This document shows positions 8,318-16,256 of a DNA stretch of 43,115 bases, in pieces. The position numbers and the translations under genes are program-made. Positions within the stretch are counted from its first letter, which is position 1. Each line of letters starts with the position of its first letter. The notes under the pieces were generated by a model, which saw only the letters and a program-made list of their open reading frames with translations, ran no database searches and was not told the DNA's origin. The DNA is from Bacillota bacterium (GTDB lineage Bacteria; Bacillota; Clostridia; Lachnospirales; Bianqueaceae), in assembly GCA_017620135.1 (NCBI GenBank), contig JAFZQZ010000061.1, positions 1 through 43,115 of the forward strand. The letters run 5' to 3'.

Positions 8318-8848
8318 TTATTCAGCGTTCGTGATTTGGATCTGGCAGGAACGCATGGTTTCCAGCGCGGCCAGATGCTTTTCAGGCGTCACGCCGGCAC
8401 AGCAGGACGCGTCAACAGATATATCGACTTCAGGCAAGTTCGCTTTCAGTAAAAGCGCGTTGGAAACTACGCAGATGTCTGTGCAAAGCCCGATCAGTTC
8501 CACGGATATTTGTTCCTTTTCCGCGATCTTTTTGATTTCTTCCGCCAGAGCAGTACTTCCGAAGGTCGGTTTTTCAAACACGTGCGCACCATTAAGAAGC
8601 GCGGCGATATCCTCTCGGATCTGCCAGCCCTCGCTCCCTCTGATGCAGTGAGGGACAGGAAGAAATCTTCCTTCCCTAGTTTCCATATAGTCTTTGCCGT
8701 GGGTATCCATCGTCACATAGATATCGTCCGGCTGATATGTAAGGATCTTATCTTTGACCGCTTCCACGATCGAAACGGCTTCTTTCGTTCCCAGCGCCGC
8801 GTCGATAAAGTCGTTCTGCATATCGACTACGATCAGTATCTTTCTCAT
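8318..8848 (-). CDS. Isochorismatase-family cysteine hydrolase, nicotinamidase-like
   Basis: 176 residues. It opens MRKILIVVDMQNDFIDAALG, typical of the family, with catalytic Asp9, Lys93 (FEKPTFGS) and Cys126 (GLCTDICVVSNAL). These form the Asp-Lys-Cys triad of nicotinamidase/PncA-like enzymes, which cleave amides such as nicotinamide. DTHGKDYMETREGRFLPVPHCIRGSEGW matches the metal and substrate region of bacterial nicotinamidase-like proteins. A role in NAD salvage is inferred from similarity; other amides are possible. It is second in the operon starting at 9253, followed after 1 base by the SRAP gene. Confidence 0.88.
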   Translation of the reverse strand: MRKILIVVDMQNDFIDAALGTKEAVSIVEAVKDKILTYQPDDIYVTMDTHGKDYMETREGRFLPVPHCIRGSEGWQIREDIAALLNGAHVFEKPTFGSTALAEEIKKIAEKEQISVELIGLCTDICVVSNALLLKANLPEVDISVDASCCAGVTPEKHLAALETMRSCQIQITNAE

Positions 8849-8866
8849 TTTTTACCTCCCCGAGGC

Positions 8867-9253
8867 TTAATCTTCCTTTTTCGGCCGGATGCAGCCAAGC
8901 ACATAAAGACCGATCCCGATCCCAAGCATCGCGATAATCACGATCAGGGTAAAAGCTGTCATTCTGCGAAGGACAAAATGTGTTCCCAGAAGAACGGAAA
9001 CCAGGATCAGCAGGATGTTGACGGCTACCATGATCCACGGAAATCTTTTGGAACTGATGACGGCCCAGATGATGAAAAGCACCAGGGTAATGACCAGGAT
9101 CGGTGCGGAATTGAGCGGGCCTATCCGGAAGAAACCAAAACTGGTCACTTCGATATTCATCAGCAGGATCGTCACTGCCAGGACGGCGATCGCCGCTCCG
9201 AACCACCTTCTGATCCCTCGGATCTCACTGTTTGTAAATACGCTTTGATTCAT
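8867..9253 (-). CDS. Small four-helix membrane protein, unknown function
   Basis: 128 residues. The start is set at ATG 9253, eight bases from AAGGAG; a GTG at 9262 is too close to it. Four hydrophobic segments (about 18-35, 48-65, 70-88 and 98-116) are separated by short loops, and the C-terminus is charged (RPKKED). No family is recognised. It leads the operon that continues with the nicotinamidase-like hydrolase 18 bases downstream. Confidence 0.75.
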   Translation of the reverse strand: MNQSVFTNSEIRGIRRWFGAAIAVLAVTILLMNIEVTSFGFFRIGPLNSAPILVITLVLFIIWAVISSKRFPWIMVAVNILLILVSVLLGTHFVLRRMTAFTLIVIIAMLGIGIGLYVLGCIRPKKED

Positions 9254-9285
9254 CGTCGACACTCCTTGTGTTATCTTTATCCGTA

Positions 9286-9314
9286 ATTATAGCAAAAAAA
9301 GAAAAACTAATCAA
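9286..9314 (-). promoter_or_regulatory. Sigma-A promoter of the 9253-6477 operon
   Basis: On the minus strand TTGATT (9314-9309), a 17-base T-rich spacer, then TATAAT (9291-9286) with TGC just before it. The first gene starts 33 bases downstream. Confidence 0.75.
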
Positions 9315-9429
9315 TGAAAGAGATATAGACGAACCGTGTTACAATCGTATTATAGACAGGACATATATGATATAAACCTTCTCCGTTTTTGACTACAATA
9401 AAGCCATCAAAACAAGGAGGTTTTCCATC

Positions 9430-10650
9430 ATGAAGAAGACATTCGTTAAATTCTGCGTGCTTCAGGCATCGTACTGGAGTTTCTTTGCAGCGCTTCCCGC
9501 TTATATCACCGCTTACATGCTGGAAAAGGGCATGAGCGCTTCGACGCTGGGGATCCTCCTGGCCATTCAGATGGGATGCGCGTTCGCCGGTTCCATCTTC
9601 TGGGGAAGATATGTGGATCGCAATCAGGCATCCCGCAAATTCTTCCTGATCGGCGTGAGTTCCACCGCGATCCTCGGAATACTTCTTTTCCTGTTTGCAG
9701 GAAGCATCCCTGTTTTGTTCGTTCTTTATCCGCTGTTCGGTTTCATGATGGGACCGGTCGCGACGACACTGGATTCCTGGGCGATCGCAGTCATGCACCA
9801 TGTTTCCGCCGGCGCCAAGTCACGGACGTTCGGTACTCTTGGCTACGCATTTACGATGCTGCTTTCCGGCCAGATCATCAGCCGGTTCGGTTATCGGTTC
9901 GTTCCCTATATTGCCGGAGCGTTCATCCTGGTGGCTGTTCTGGTAGCCCTGACTCAGCCTGAGATCGAAAAGCAGACATCCTCTCAGCCTTCCGTTACTG
10001 TAAAGGCCGGTTCCAAAGGAAGCTTTAAAGAGATCCTTCGTTCCAGACGGTATCTGCTGCTGGTCGCGGTCGTGTTCTTCACCGGAATGGCGATCGGCCC
10101 GATCAACAACATGAAAGTGCTGGTCTTCGAAAGCGTCGGAGGGGATGTCAGCTTTCTCGGATGGGATGCCTTCATAGGCTGTCTGATCCAGAGCCCCTTC
10201 CTGATCTTCTCTGACAAGATCCGCCGCATCCGGAGCGAACACCGGCTTCTGCTCGGTGGAAGTGCTGCTCTTCTCTACGCCTTGCTTGTCTTCCTCGCCA
10301 GAGCACCTTTCATGGTCGTCCTGGGAACGATCTTTACGAACATCAGCTTTGGCCTTCTGTTCCCCACCATGCGTGAGATCACGGAAGAAAGTGTTTCCGG
10401 TGATCTTCGCACGACAGCAAACAGTATCGTCGATGTCGCTTACGGTTCCGTCGCGAGCATGATCGCCTCAGCCTGGAGCGGCGCCGTGATGGAAAGTGCC
10501 GGGACCGGCATGATGTGCAGTATCTGCATGGTCCTTGAGGTTGCGGCTCTCGGATTCGCGCTGGTGCTGGTACTCTTCGGAAAGAAGAAATCCGTTACTG
10601 ATCAGCCTTCTGATTCTAATATGACGAACGTCCCCTGTAAAGCCGCGTGA
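9430..10650 (+). CDS. MFS transporter (MFS_1-like)
   Basis: 406 residues with about 12 membrane segments. It starts MKKTFVKFCVLQASYWSFFAALPAYI and carries a WGRYVDRNQASRK motif after helix 2, close to the lactose-permease/nucleoside-symporter-like branch of the major facilitator superfamily. Residues about 180-200 form the central loop. The substrate is unknown. The start is ATG 9430 with AAGGAGG (9415-9421). The upstream 167 bases are shared with the divergent operon; no convincing rightward promoter was found, though TACAAT near 9393 is a possible -10. The following gene is another MFS protein, 94 bases on. Confidence 0.87.
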   Translation: MKKTFVKFCVLQASYWSFFAALPAYITAYMLEKGMSASTLGILLAIQMGCAFAGSIFWGRYVDRNQASRKFFLIGVSSTAILGILLFLFAGSIPVLFVLYPLFGFMMGPVATTLDSWAIAVMHHVSAGAKSRTFGTLGYAFTMLLSGQIISRFGYRFVPYIAGAFILVAVLVALTQPEIEKQTSSQPSVTVKAGSKGSFKEILRSRRYLLLVAVVFFTGMAIGPINNMKVLVFESVGGDVSFLGWDAFIGCLIQSPFLIFSDKIRRIRSEHRLLLGGSAALLYALLVFLARAPFMVVLGTIFTNISFGLLFPTMREITEESVSGDLRTTANSIVDVAYGSVASMIASAWSGAVMESAGTGMMCSICMVLEVAALGFALVLVLFGKKKSVTDQPSDSNMTNVPCKAA

Positions 10651-10679
10651 TCCCGGAAAAGAACAACTTAAGATGGATG

Positions 10680-10708
10680 TTGAAGAATCCTTCTGAAAGA
10701 AGTATAAT
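10680..10708 (+). promoter_or_regulatory. Sigma-A promoter for the second MFS gene
   Basis: TTGAAG (10680-10685), 17 bases, TATAAT (10703-10708). The ribosome site GGAGG is at 10731-10735 and ATG at 10745. The -10 sits in the loop of the inverted repeat at 10689-10735. Confidence 0.75.
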
Positions 10709-10735
10709 GTCACAAAACTGTCTTCTTTCAGGAGG
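10689..10735 (+). repeat. 14-bp inverted repeat around the -10 and covering the ribosome site
   Basis: Left arm CCTTCTGAAAGAAG (10689-10702) pairs with right arm CTTCTTTCAGGAGG (10722-10735), 13 Watson-Crick pairs plus one G-T. The loop is 19 bases. The right arm contains the Shine-Dalgarno and is followed by ATTTTTGT. In a transcript coming from the upstream gene this folds as a terminator-like, ribosome-site-hiding hairpin. In a transcript started at the internal promoter the left arm is missing. Confidence 0.8.
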
Positions 10736-10744
10736 ATTTTTGTC

Positions 10745-12133
10745 ATGAGTGTTAAATCCAAAGAACAGGCTGAGCTTGTCAGATTAAAGGCAAAAGAAAA
10801 GAAATCTTTGACCTATCTGAAGTATATGTCTGTGATCATCGTGGTCCTGACGATCGTCTATGTGGCGGATGAAATCACATCCAACATGGGCGTCATGAAG
10901 CCCTTCATGATCTTTGATCTGTTTAAGATCCCCGGTGCGGACACGGCGACCGATGAATACGCTTCCGCCATCAGCAAGATGGCCGTTGCCAGTATTCCCA
11001 CCTATATGCTCATGATCGTCCTGCCGCTGTATAAAACGCTCTCCGATAAATTCGGACGGAAGATCTTTCTGGTCATCAATACGATCGGCATGGGTGTCGG
11101 CCTTCTGATCTGTATGACCTGCCGCACTTACATTGGCTTTATCATCGGCAGTGTCGTCTGGGGCTTTTTCACGCCGAACGACATGCAGGTCATTTACATC
11201 ATGGAAGTCGCGCCGAAACAGCACAGGGCCAAGCTCTGCTCGATCACCAAAGGGATCGGCCTTCTGTCCGTTTCCCTGATCGGCGTTTTCCGAACTATTT
11301 TCTATGATCCGAATCAGCTTTCCACCTGGCGACTGGTGTATCTGATCCCGGTCATCATCGCACTGGCGATCGGTACCCTCTGTATCTTTCTGACCAAAGA
11401 AACTCCAGTCTATCTGCGCCGCCGGATCGAATATCTGGAAAAATCCGATGAACAGCGTCAGAAAGAAGCCGAGGAAGCCAAACAGAACGCGGCCAAGAGC
11501 GGCGGACTGAAAGCGGCCGCCAAATACATCTTCTCCCACAAACAGCTGAAGCTGCTTCTCATCGTACTGATCCTTTTCGAATGCGCCGTAGGCCTGACCG
11601 GCTACGGAACAGAGACCATGCTGGCCTATGGCCAGTCCGACAGCGCAATGAACACCTTCTTCATCCTCGAGCCGATCGTCTACGCTGTCTGTGCTTTCTT
11701 CAGCGGATTCCTGACCGACGCGGTCGGCCGGAAAAAGTCCGGGATCATTTTCGGGATCGTTGCCCTGGTCGGCGAGATCATCTTCATCGGTTCCGCTGTG
11801 ATGGGTATGAATCCGGTCCTGCTGGCGCTGGCCAACGGTATCATGTACGGCGGTCTGTGGTCCTTCTCCGATCTGCTCTTCCTGGTGGTCCCCTCCGAAC
11901 TGGCGCCTACCGAAATGCGGGCGACCGTCCTGGGCCTGATCCAGTATACAGCTCTTTCCAACATCCTGCTGACCATCATCATCGGCGTCTGCTATCAGTT
12001 TATCGGATCAAGAGCGATCGGCCTGCTGCAGCTGGCCTTCTTCGTCCCGATGATGATCATCGTGATCCTGTTCGTTAAGAAGAACCTGAAGGAAACACAG
12101 GGCGTCGACCTGAACGCGATCGGAAAGGAATAA
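10745..12133 (+). CDS. MFS transporter, sugar-porter-like
   Basis: 462 residues. The N-terminal tail is cytoplasmic and charged (about 25 residues), followed by 12 membrane segments. The helix 2-3 loop has SDKFGRKIF, the classic MFS motif A. The equivalent C-half motif is TDAVGRKKSG. FLTKETPVYLRRR at the end of helix 6 resembles the PESPR-type motif of sugar porters. A long charged central loop (about 220-260) precedes helix 7. The substrate is not determinable. Start ATG 10745 with GGAGG nine bases upstream. It has its own promoter, and a bidirectional terminator follows. Confidence 0.87.
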   Translation: MSVKSKEQAELVRLKAKEKKSLTYLKYMSVIIVVLTIVYVADEITSNMGVMKPFMIFDLFKIPGADTATDEYASAISKMAVASIPTYMLMIVLPLYKTLSDKFGRKIFLVINTIGMGVGLLICMTCRTYIGFIIGSVVWGFFTPNDMQVIYIMEVAPKQHRAKLCSITKGIGLLSVSLIGVFRTIFYDPNQLSTWRLVYLIPVIIALAIGTLCIFLTKETPVYLRRRIEYLEKSDEQRQKEAEEAKQNAAKSGGLKAAAKYIFSHKQLKLLLIVLILFECAVGLTGYGTETMLAYGQSDSAMNTFFILEPIVYAVCAFFSGFLTDAVGRKKSGIIFGIVALVGEIIFIGSAVMGMNPVLLALANGIMYGGLWSFSDLLFLVVPSELAPTEMRATVLGLIQYTALSNILLTIIIGVCYQFIGSRAIGLLQLAFFVPMMIIVILFVKKNLKETQGVDLNAIGKE

Positions 12134-12152
12134 GCCTTTTTTCTACAAATGA

Positions 12153-12205
12153 AAAAGCCTGAGATCCGCAAGAAGTGAACTTGCAGGTCTCAGGTTTTCT
12201 TTTTG
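12153..12205. terminator. Bidirectional terminator between convergent MFS and MATE genes
   Basis: Stem 12158-12172 with 12180-12194 (15 positions, one mismatch and one wobble), loop AAGTGAA. On the plus strand it is followed by TTTTCTTTTT. On the minus strand the run GCTTTTTC follows, so both genes can end here. Confidence 0.88.
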
Positions 12206-12216
12206 TGTTTTTGATC

Positions 12217-13602
12217 TCACCGGAGCAGATTTTCCGACTTTTCCAGCCACCTGTTTCCTCTGAAACGAAGCAGGAACAGGATCGAGCGCACGGTCCACTC
12301 ACCTGCCATCATCAGCCAGACGCCGTATACGCCAAGTCCGAGAACGATCGCGGCCACATAGCCGAGACCTACCCGGACAACCCAGACACAGATCAGGGAA
12401 CACGCTGTGGTATATTTCGCGTCAGCCGCCGCCCGAAGCGCATTAGGCATGATCTGCGAGATCGGGAAGACCAGCAGCAGACCTCCCAGACAGATCCATA
12501 AAAGCTTCCCGCAGATAGCGAGCGCTTCCGCGGAAGGCTGGTAAATGCCGATGATCCCATGCCGGATCGGCAGGATCAGCAAAACGCTCATGAAAGCGAT
12601 CCCGTATCCGAGGACTGTCAGATTCCTTGCATAGCGTCTGGCAAGATCATTCTTGCCGGCGCCGATACATTGTCCGACCACCGTGGCCGTGAGCATTCCT
12701 ACCGCTACGGTCGGAGCGGCGACAGCCTGGTAGATGGAATTCATGATCGCGTGGGAAGCCACGCTGGCTGTTCCAAGCGAGACCAGATACGCGGAGATCA
12801 CGACCGCTCCCAGATTGATCAGCACTTCTTCCATCGAAAACGGAATGCCAAGTTTCCAGATCTCCCTAAGATACTGCCAGTCCGGTTTCAGACAAAGGTG
12901 GACGGGGATCCGCACTACGGTCTTCTTATCAAAAAAGTGATAATAGGCGGAAAGGCTCGTGCCAAAGACTCTCGCCAGCGCATAGGAAAGCAGGGTCCCC
13001 TTGATATCCAGGTGAAGAACATTGATAAACAGGATGGAAAAAAGGAAATATGAACCATTCAGAACGATCGTACCGATGGTATTTCTTTTGATCTCCCCCA
13101 CACCGCGAAGCGCTGCCGTACTGGCGACACGCAGGCAGTGCAGGTAATTGATCAGCCCCATCCAGGAAAGATACATGCCGGCTTTCTCTTTGACGGCCGA
13201 TGCGGCGGACGCGTAAAGCCAGTTCACCAGCGGCCGGGCTGTCACAAACTGCAGGATCGACAGGACAAGTCCCATCAGCATCACGATATGGGTCGTCTGC
13301 CCGATCGCTTCATGAAGCCGCTTCATGTCTCCGCGCCCCATATACTGAGCGATGAGAACGGAACCTCCTGTCCCGAAGGCAGTGACAAGCGAGGTATGGA
13401 TCATCACCATCGGATGTACCAGACTGATCGCCGTCACGCTGTCCTCCGAGGAAGCGCTGATCATGGAGGTCGTCAGCAGCATGATGACATAAAGGAAAAG
13501 CTGATCCAGGACCAGTGGGATCAGCATTCCGATTATCTGTTTCGAGGTAAACTGACTGGACGCCAGAAAGTCTTCACGGACCTTTTTTGTCTGTTTCTGC
13601 AT
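12217..13602 (-). CDS. MATE family efflux transporter
   Basis: 461 residues with 12 membrane segments in two homologous halves. N-half signatures include LIPLVLDQLF, the SLVHPMVMIHTS stretch and FGTGGSVLIAQYMGRGD; the second half has GIPFSMEEVLINLGAVVIS and QCIGAGKNDLARR. MATE proteins export cationic drugs or metabolites using Na+ or H+ gradients. It lies 25 bases after the RsbW-like gene in the same direction and has only a weak ribosome site. This fits expression as the last gene of the MarR-headed operon. The preceding genes encode a second exporter type, so the operon carries both ABC and MATE efflux. Confidence 0.92.
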   Translation of the reverse strand: MQKQTKKVREDFLASSQFTSKQIIGMLIPLVLDQLFLYVIMLLTTSMISASSEDSVTAISLVHPMVMIHTSLVTAFGTGGSVLIAQYMGRGDMKRLHEAIGQTTHIVMLMGLVLSILQFVTARPLVNWLYASAASAVKEKAGMYLSWMGLINYLHCLRVASTAALRGVGEIKRNTIGTIVLNGSYFLFSILFINVLHLDIKGTLLSYALARVFGTSLSAYYHFFDKKTVVRIPVHLCLKPDWQYLREIWKLGIPFSMEEVLINLGAVVISAYLVSLGTASVASHAIMNSIYQAVAAPTVAVGMLTATVVGQCIGAGKNDLARRYARNLTVLGYGIAFMSVLLILPIRHGIIGIYQPSAEALAICGKLLWICLGGLLLVFPISQIMPNALRAAADAKYTTACSLICVWVVRVGLGYVAAIVLGLGVYGVWLMMAGEWTVRSILFLLRFRGNRWLEKSENLLR

Positions 13603-13627
13603 AAGACAGTGTCTGCTTTGCCCTTTC

Positions 13628-14035
13628 CTATGCGAGATATTTGATCATCGTCAGGATATTGCTGCCGTTTTCGTAACGATAGCTCATCTCTTCCATATAC
13701 TGTTTGGCCAGGAAAATACCCAGACCGCCGATCTGCCGTTCTTCGATCTCCAGCGTCACATCGGGATCTTCCTTGGCCAGGGGATCATAGGGCACGCCCT
13801 GATCGATAAAGACGATCTCAAATCTGTCCGTTCCCGACAGTCCGCACTGTACCGTTACCGGCCCCGTCTCAGGTTCGTAAGCGTAACTCGCGACATTGAC
13901 AAAGATCTCCTCCACCGCCAGATGCACCTGGATCTCTGTCGCGGGAGAACCGCCCGCTTCTTCCAGATTCTGACTGATGAAACCGATGACTTTTTCCAGG
14001 TTTTCGAGTCTGGCTTCTACTGTCAATTCTTTCAT
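13628..14035 (-). CDS. RsbW-like ATP-binding protein (anti-sigma factor/Ser kinase type)
   Basis: 135 residues of the HATPase_c_2 fold. The N box is HLAVEEIFVNVASYAY (residues about 39-54, Glu43 and Asn47). The G1 box is DQGVPYDP (about 78-85) and the G2 box GGLGIFLAKQ (about 103). In the RsbW/SpoIIAB family such proteins phosphorylate a STAS antagonist and bind a sigma factor; some stand-alone versions act on other partners. The start is 1 base after the PP2C phosphatase stop, so the two are translated as a pair. Neither a STAS protein nor a sigma factor gene lies in the window, so the target is unknown. Confidence 0.9.
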   Translation of the reverse strand: MKELTVEARLENLEKVIGFISQNLEEAGGSPATEIQVHLAVEEIFVNVASYAYEPETGPVTVQCGLSGTDRFEIVFIDQGVPYDPLAKEDPDVTLEIEERQIGGLGIFLAKQYMEEMSYRYENGSNILTMIKYLA

Positions 14036-14036
14036 C

Positions 14037-16223
14037 TTATTTCCCCCCTTCGGGGCCGTTATATTTCAGGCACAGCATCGTAATATCGTCAAACTGATCG
14101 GCATCGGCCACAAATTCTTTGATCTTCTCGGATACTTTGGCAAGGATCCCGGCGGAATCCTCATCCTTCGCCTCATTCAGTGCCTCGATCATCCGGTCTG
14201 TTCCGAACAGGACCCGGTCTTTATTCATGGCTTCTGTCACGCCGTCTGTATAGATAAAAAGCTGATCTCCCGGATAAAGCCTGAATTCATGCTCTTCGAA
14301 CGTCAGATCGTCGAAAGCGGCCACCGCCGGGCTGTGGCGGTACTTGATCAGTTCGAAGCTGCCGTCTTTGCGCCGGATCGCCGGATGCTCATGCCCCGCG
14401 TTGGACACGATGCCCTTTCCGGTGGATATCTCGATCACCGCCAGCCAGACCGTCACGAACATACCGGCCTCATTGCCGTCCAGCAGCTGCTGATTCACGG
14501 TCTCCAGCGCTTTCGCCGGACTGTCACCGTTTAACACCCGGTTTTTGATCAGGATCTTGGCGATCATCATAAACAGAGCGGCCGGGATCCCTTTTCCGGA
14601 TACATCCGCCATCACCAGTCCCAGATGATCCTGATCGACCAGGAAGAAATCATAGAAATCACCGCCGACTTCCTTTGCCGGATCCATGGACGCGTAAAGA
14701 TCGAACTCTTTCCGATCCGGAAACGCCGGGAAGATATGCGGCAGCTGGCTTTCCTGGATATCGGTCGCCATGGAAAGCTCGGCTCCGATCCTTTCCTTTT
14801 CCGCCGTCACCCGTTTGACCTCTTCCACATATGCGACCGTCCGTTCGGAGATATCCGCGAAAGATTCCGCCAGCAGCTGGACCTCATCACCGGTCCTGTA
14901 GGCGTCTTCCATATAGAACTGCGCGTCGCCGCCGTCTTTTCCGAGCGACAGGATCTTTTTCGTCATCTTTCGGAGCGGCTCCGCGATCTTTCTTCCCAGG
15001 GAGACCGAGCCGGCCAGGGTGATCAGCAGGATCGCCGTCAGCAACACGAGGATCGTTGACTTGGACAGCTTGATATCGGTACGGAAAGTTTCTGTCGCTT
15101 CCGTCTGGATCAACCGGTAGTTTTTCAGCATCTGCTGTGTCGAAAGATCCGCGGTATTCTCAGGGATGACACTGATGAGAGCCCAGCCTGTCGTGGGGAT
15201 CGGACAACCGGCCATATAAAAAGCTTCCGATTCCATATGGACCAGCGTCACTTCGGTCTGTCCCTGCATAGCTTTCGCAACAAACTCAGCCAGTTCCGTA
15301 TCCGGGGCCTGTCTTAGATCCACGGCGTCTTTTGAAGGTTTTGCCTGAAGAATGCCTCTTGTCTTCGGGGAGAAGATCACCTGGCCGTTCTCATTGATGA
15401 TGAACACATACTGTCCGGTCTCTTCCTGTGTGTTGATCTGTGTTTCCATATCGTTCAGAAAAAGATCCGAACCGACGACAGCTATGATTTCTCCGTTCTG
15501 ATAGATCGGTCTGGCACAGACGGTCCCGATCCGATCAGTAAAGGAATCCTTATCGATACTGGTAAAGAAGATCTTACCGTCCGTCCCGGCCTCTGTGAAC
15601 CAGACCCGGCTCGTCGGATCCATATGAATGATACTGCCATCCGAAAGGACCTTGGTGGAAGGCATATCATCCGCCATCAGCAGGATACCGCTCTTCGTCC
15701 CGATAAAGCATGAACCCATGTTGGGAAAGCTTTGATACATCGAGACGAGCATATCGTCCAGATTTCCGAGAAGCCCAAGTTCATCGGCCAGGGCCGGATC
15801 CGACGGATCCACCCCTTCCCTGAGGATCAGCTGCGCCGTGACCGTGCCGTCTTCATCGGCCTTCGGCTGCGGCGGCATGATCCTCGGATACTGATCCGGA
15901 TCGTCATACAGTTTCTGGGCATAGTCTCCCAGCATGGAGATCGCCTGATAATGCTCCTGGAAAAGCGAATCGGCCATCGAAGATGCCATGTAGTTTTCCT
16001 TGGCAAGACCTTCATAGATGATCCCGTGGATCGTTTCGGTCGATGTTTTCCGGATCGCTTCCGTTTGTTTCGTATTGGTTTCGTCGACAAGATCCGTCAG
16101 ATTCCGGGACTGGTATTCCAGCACCACGATCCCGGCGATCAGGATCAGGATGACGGTCACAAGGACCAGATTGAAGATCTTGCTCTCGATCCCTCCGATC
16201 ACGAGTTTCCAAAATTTTCTCAT
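14037..16223 (-). CDS. Cache-HAMP sensor with SpoIIE-type PP2C phosphatase
   Basis: 728 residues. Membrane segment 1 is at about 17-37. A large extracytoplasmic Cache-type sensor follows (about 38-385, with MDPTSRVWF, IYQNGEIIAVVGSDLFLNDM and VFIINENGQVIFS). Membrane segment 2 is at about 388-408, HAMP at about 409-465, a helical linker at 466-495, and the PP2C/SpoIIE domain at about 500-724. Metal ligands are seen in EVGGDFYDF (Asp522), MADVSGKG (Asp540), YTDGVTEA and DQFDDITML. Such RsbU/RsbP-like enzymes dephosphorylate a STAS anti-anti-sigma protein in response to the sensed ligand. It is immediately followed by the RsbW-like kinase. Ribosome site AAAGGA; 33 bases separate it from the ABC gene, with no terminator. 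Confidence 0.93.
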   Translation of the reverse strand: MRKFWKLVIGGIESKIFNLVLVTVILILIAGIVVLEYQSRNLTDLVDETNTKQTEAIRKTSTETIHGIIYEGLAKENYMASSMADSLFQEHYQAISMLGDYAQKLYDDPDQYPRIMPPQPKADEDGTVTAQLILREGVDPSDPALADELGLLGNLDDMLVSMYQSFPNMGSCFIGTKSGILLMADDMPSTKVLSDGSIIHMDPTSRVWFTEAGTDGKIFFTSIDKDSFTDRIGTVCARPIYQNGEIIAVVGSDLFLNDMETQINTQEETGQYVFIINENGQVIFSPKTRGILQAKPSKDAVDLRQAPDTELAEFVAKAMQGQTEVTLVHMESEAFYMAGCPIPTTGWALISVIPENTADLSTQQMLKNYRLIQTEATETFRTDIKLSKSTILVLLTAILLITLAGSVSLGRKIAEPLRKMTKKILSLGKDGGDAQFYMEDAYRTGDEVQLLAESFADISERTVAYVEEVKRVTAEKERIGAELSMATDIQESQLPHIFPAFPDRKEFDLYASMDPAKEVGGDFYDFFLVDQDHLGLVMADVSGKGIPAALFMMIAKILIKNRVLNGDSPAKALETVNQQLLDGNEAGMFVTVWLAVIEISTGKGIVSNAGHEHPAIRRKDGSFELIKYRHSPAVAAFDDLTFEEHEFRLYPGDQLFIYTDGVTEAMNKDRVLFGTDRMIEALNEAKDEDSAGILAKVSEKIKEFVADADQFDDITMLCLKYNGPEGGK

Positions 16224-16256
16224 TGCAGTTCCTTTGATCGGGACTGAACGCCTAAC

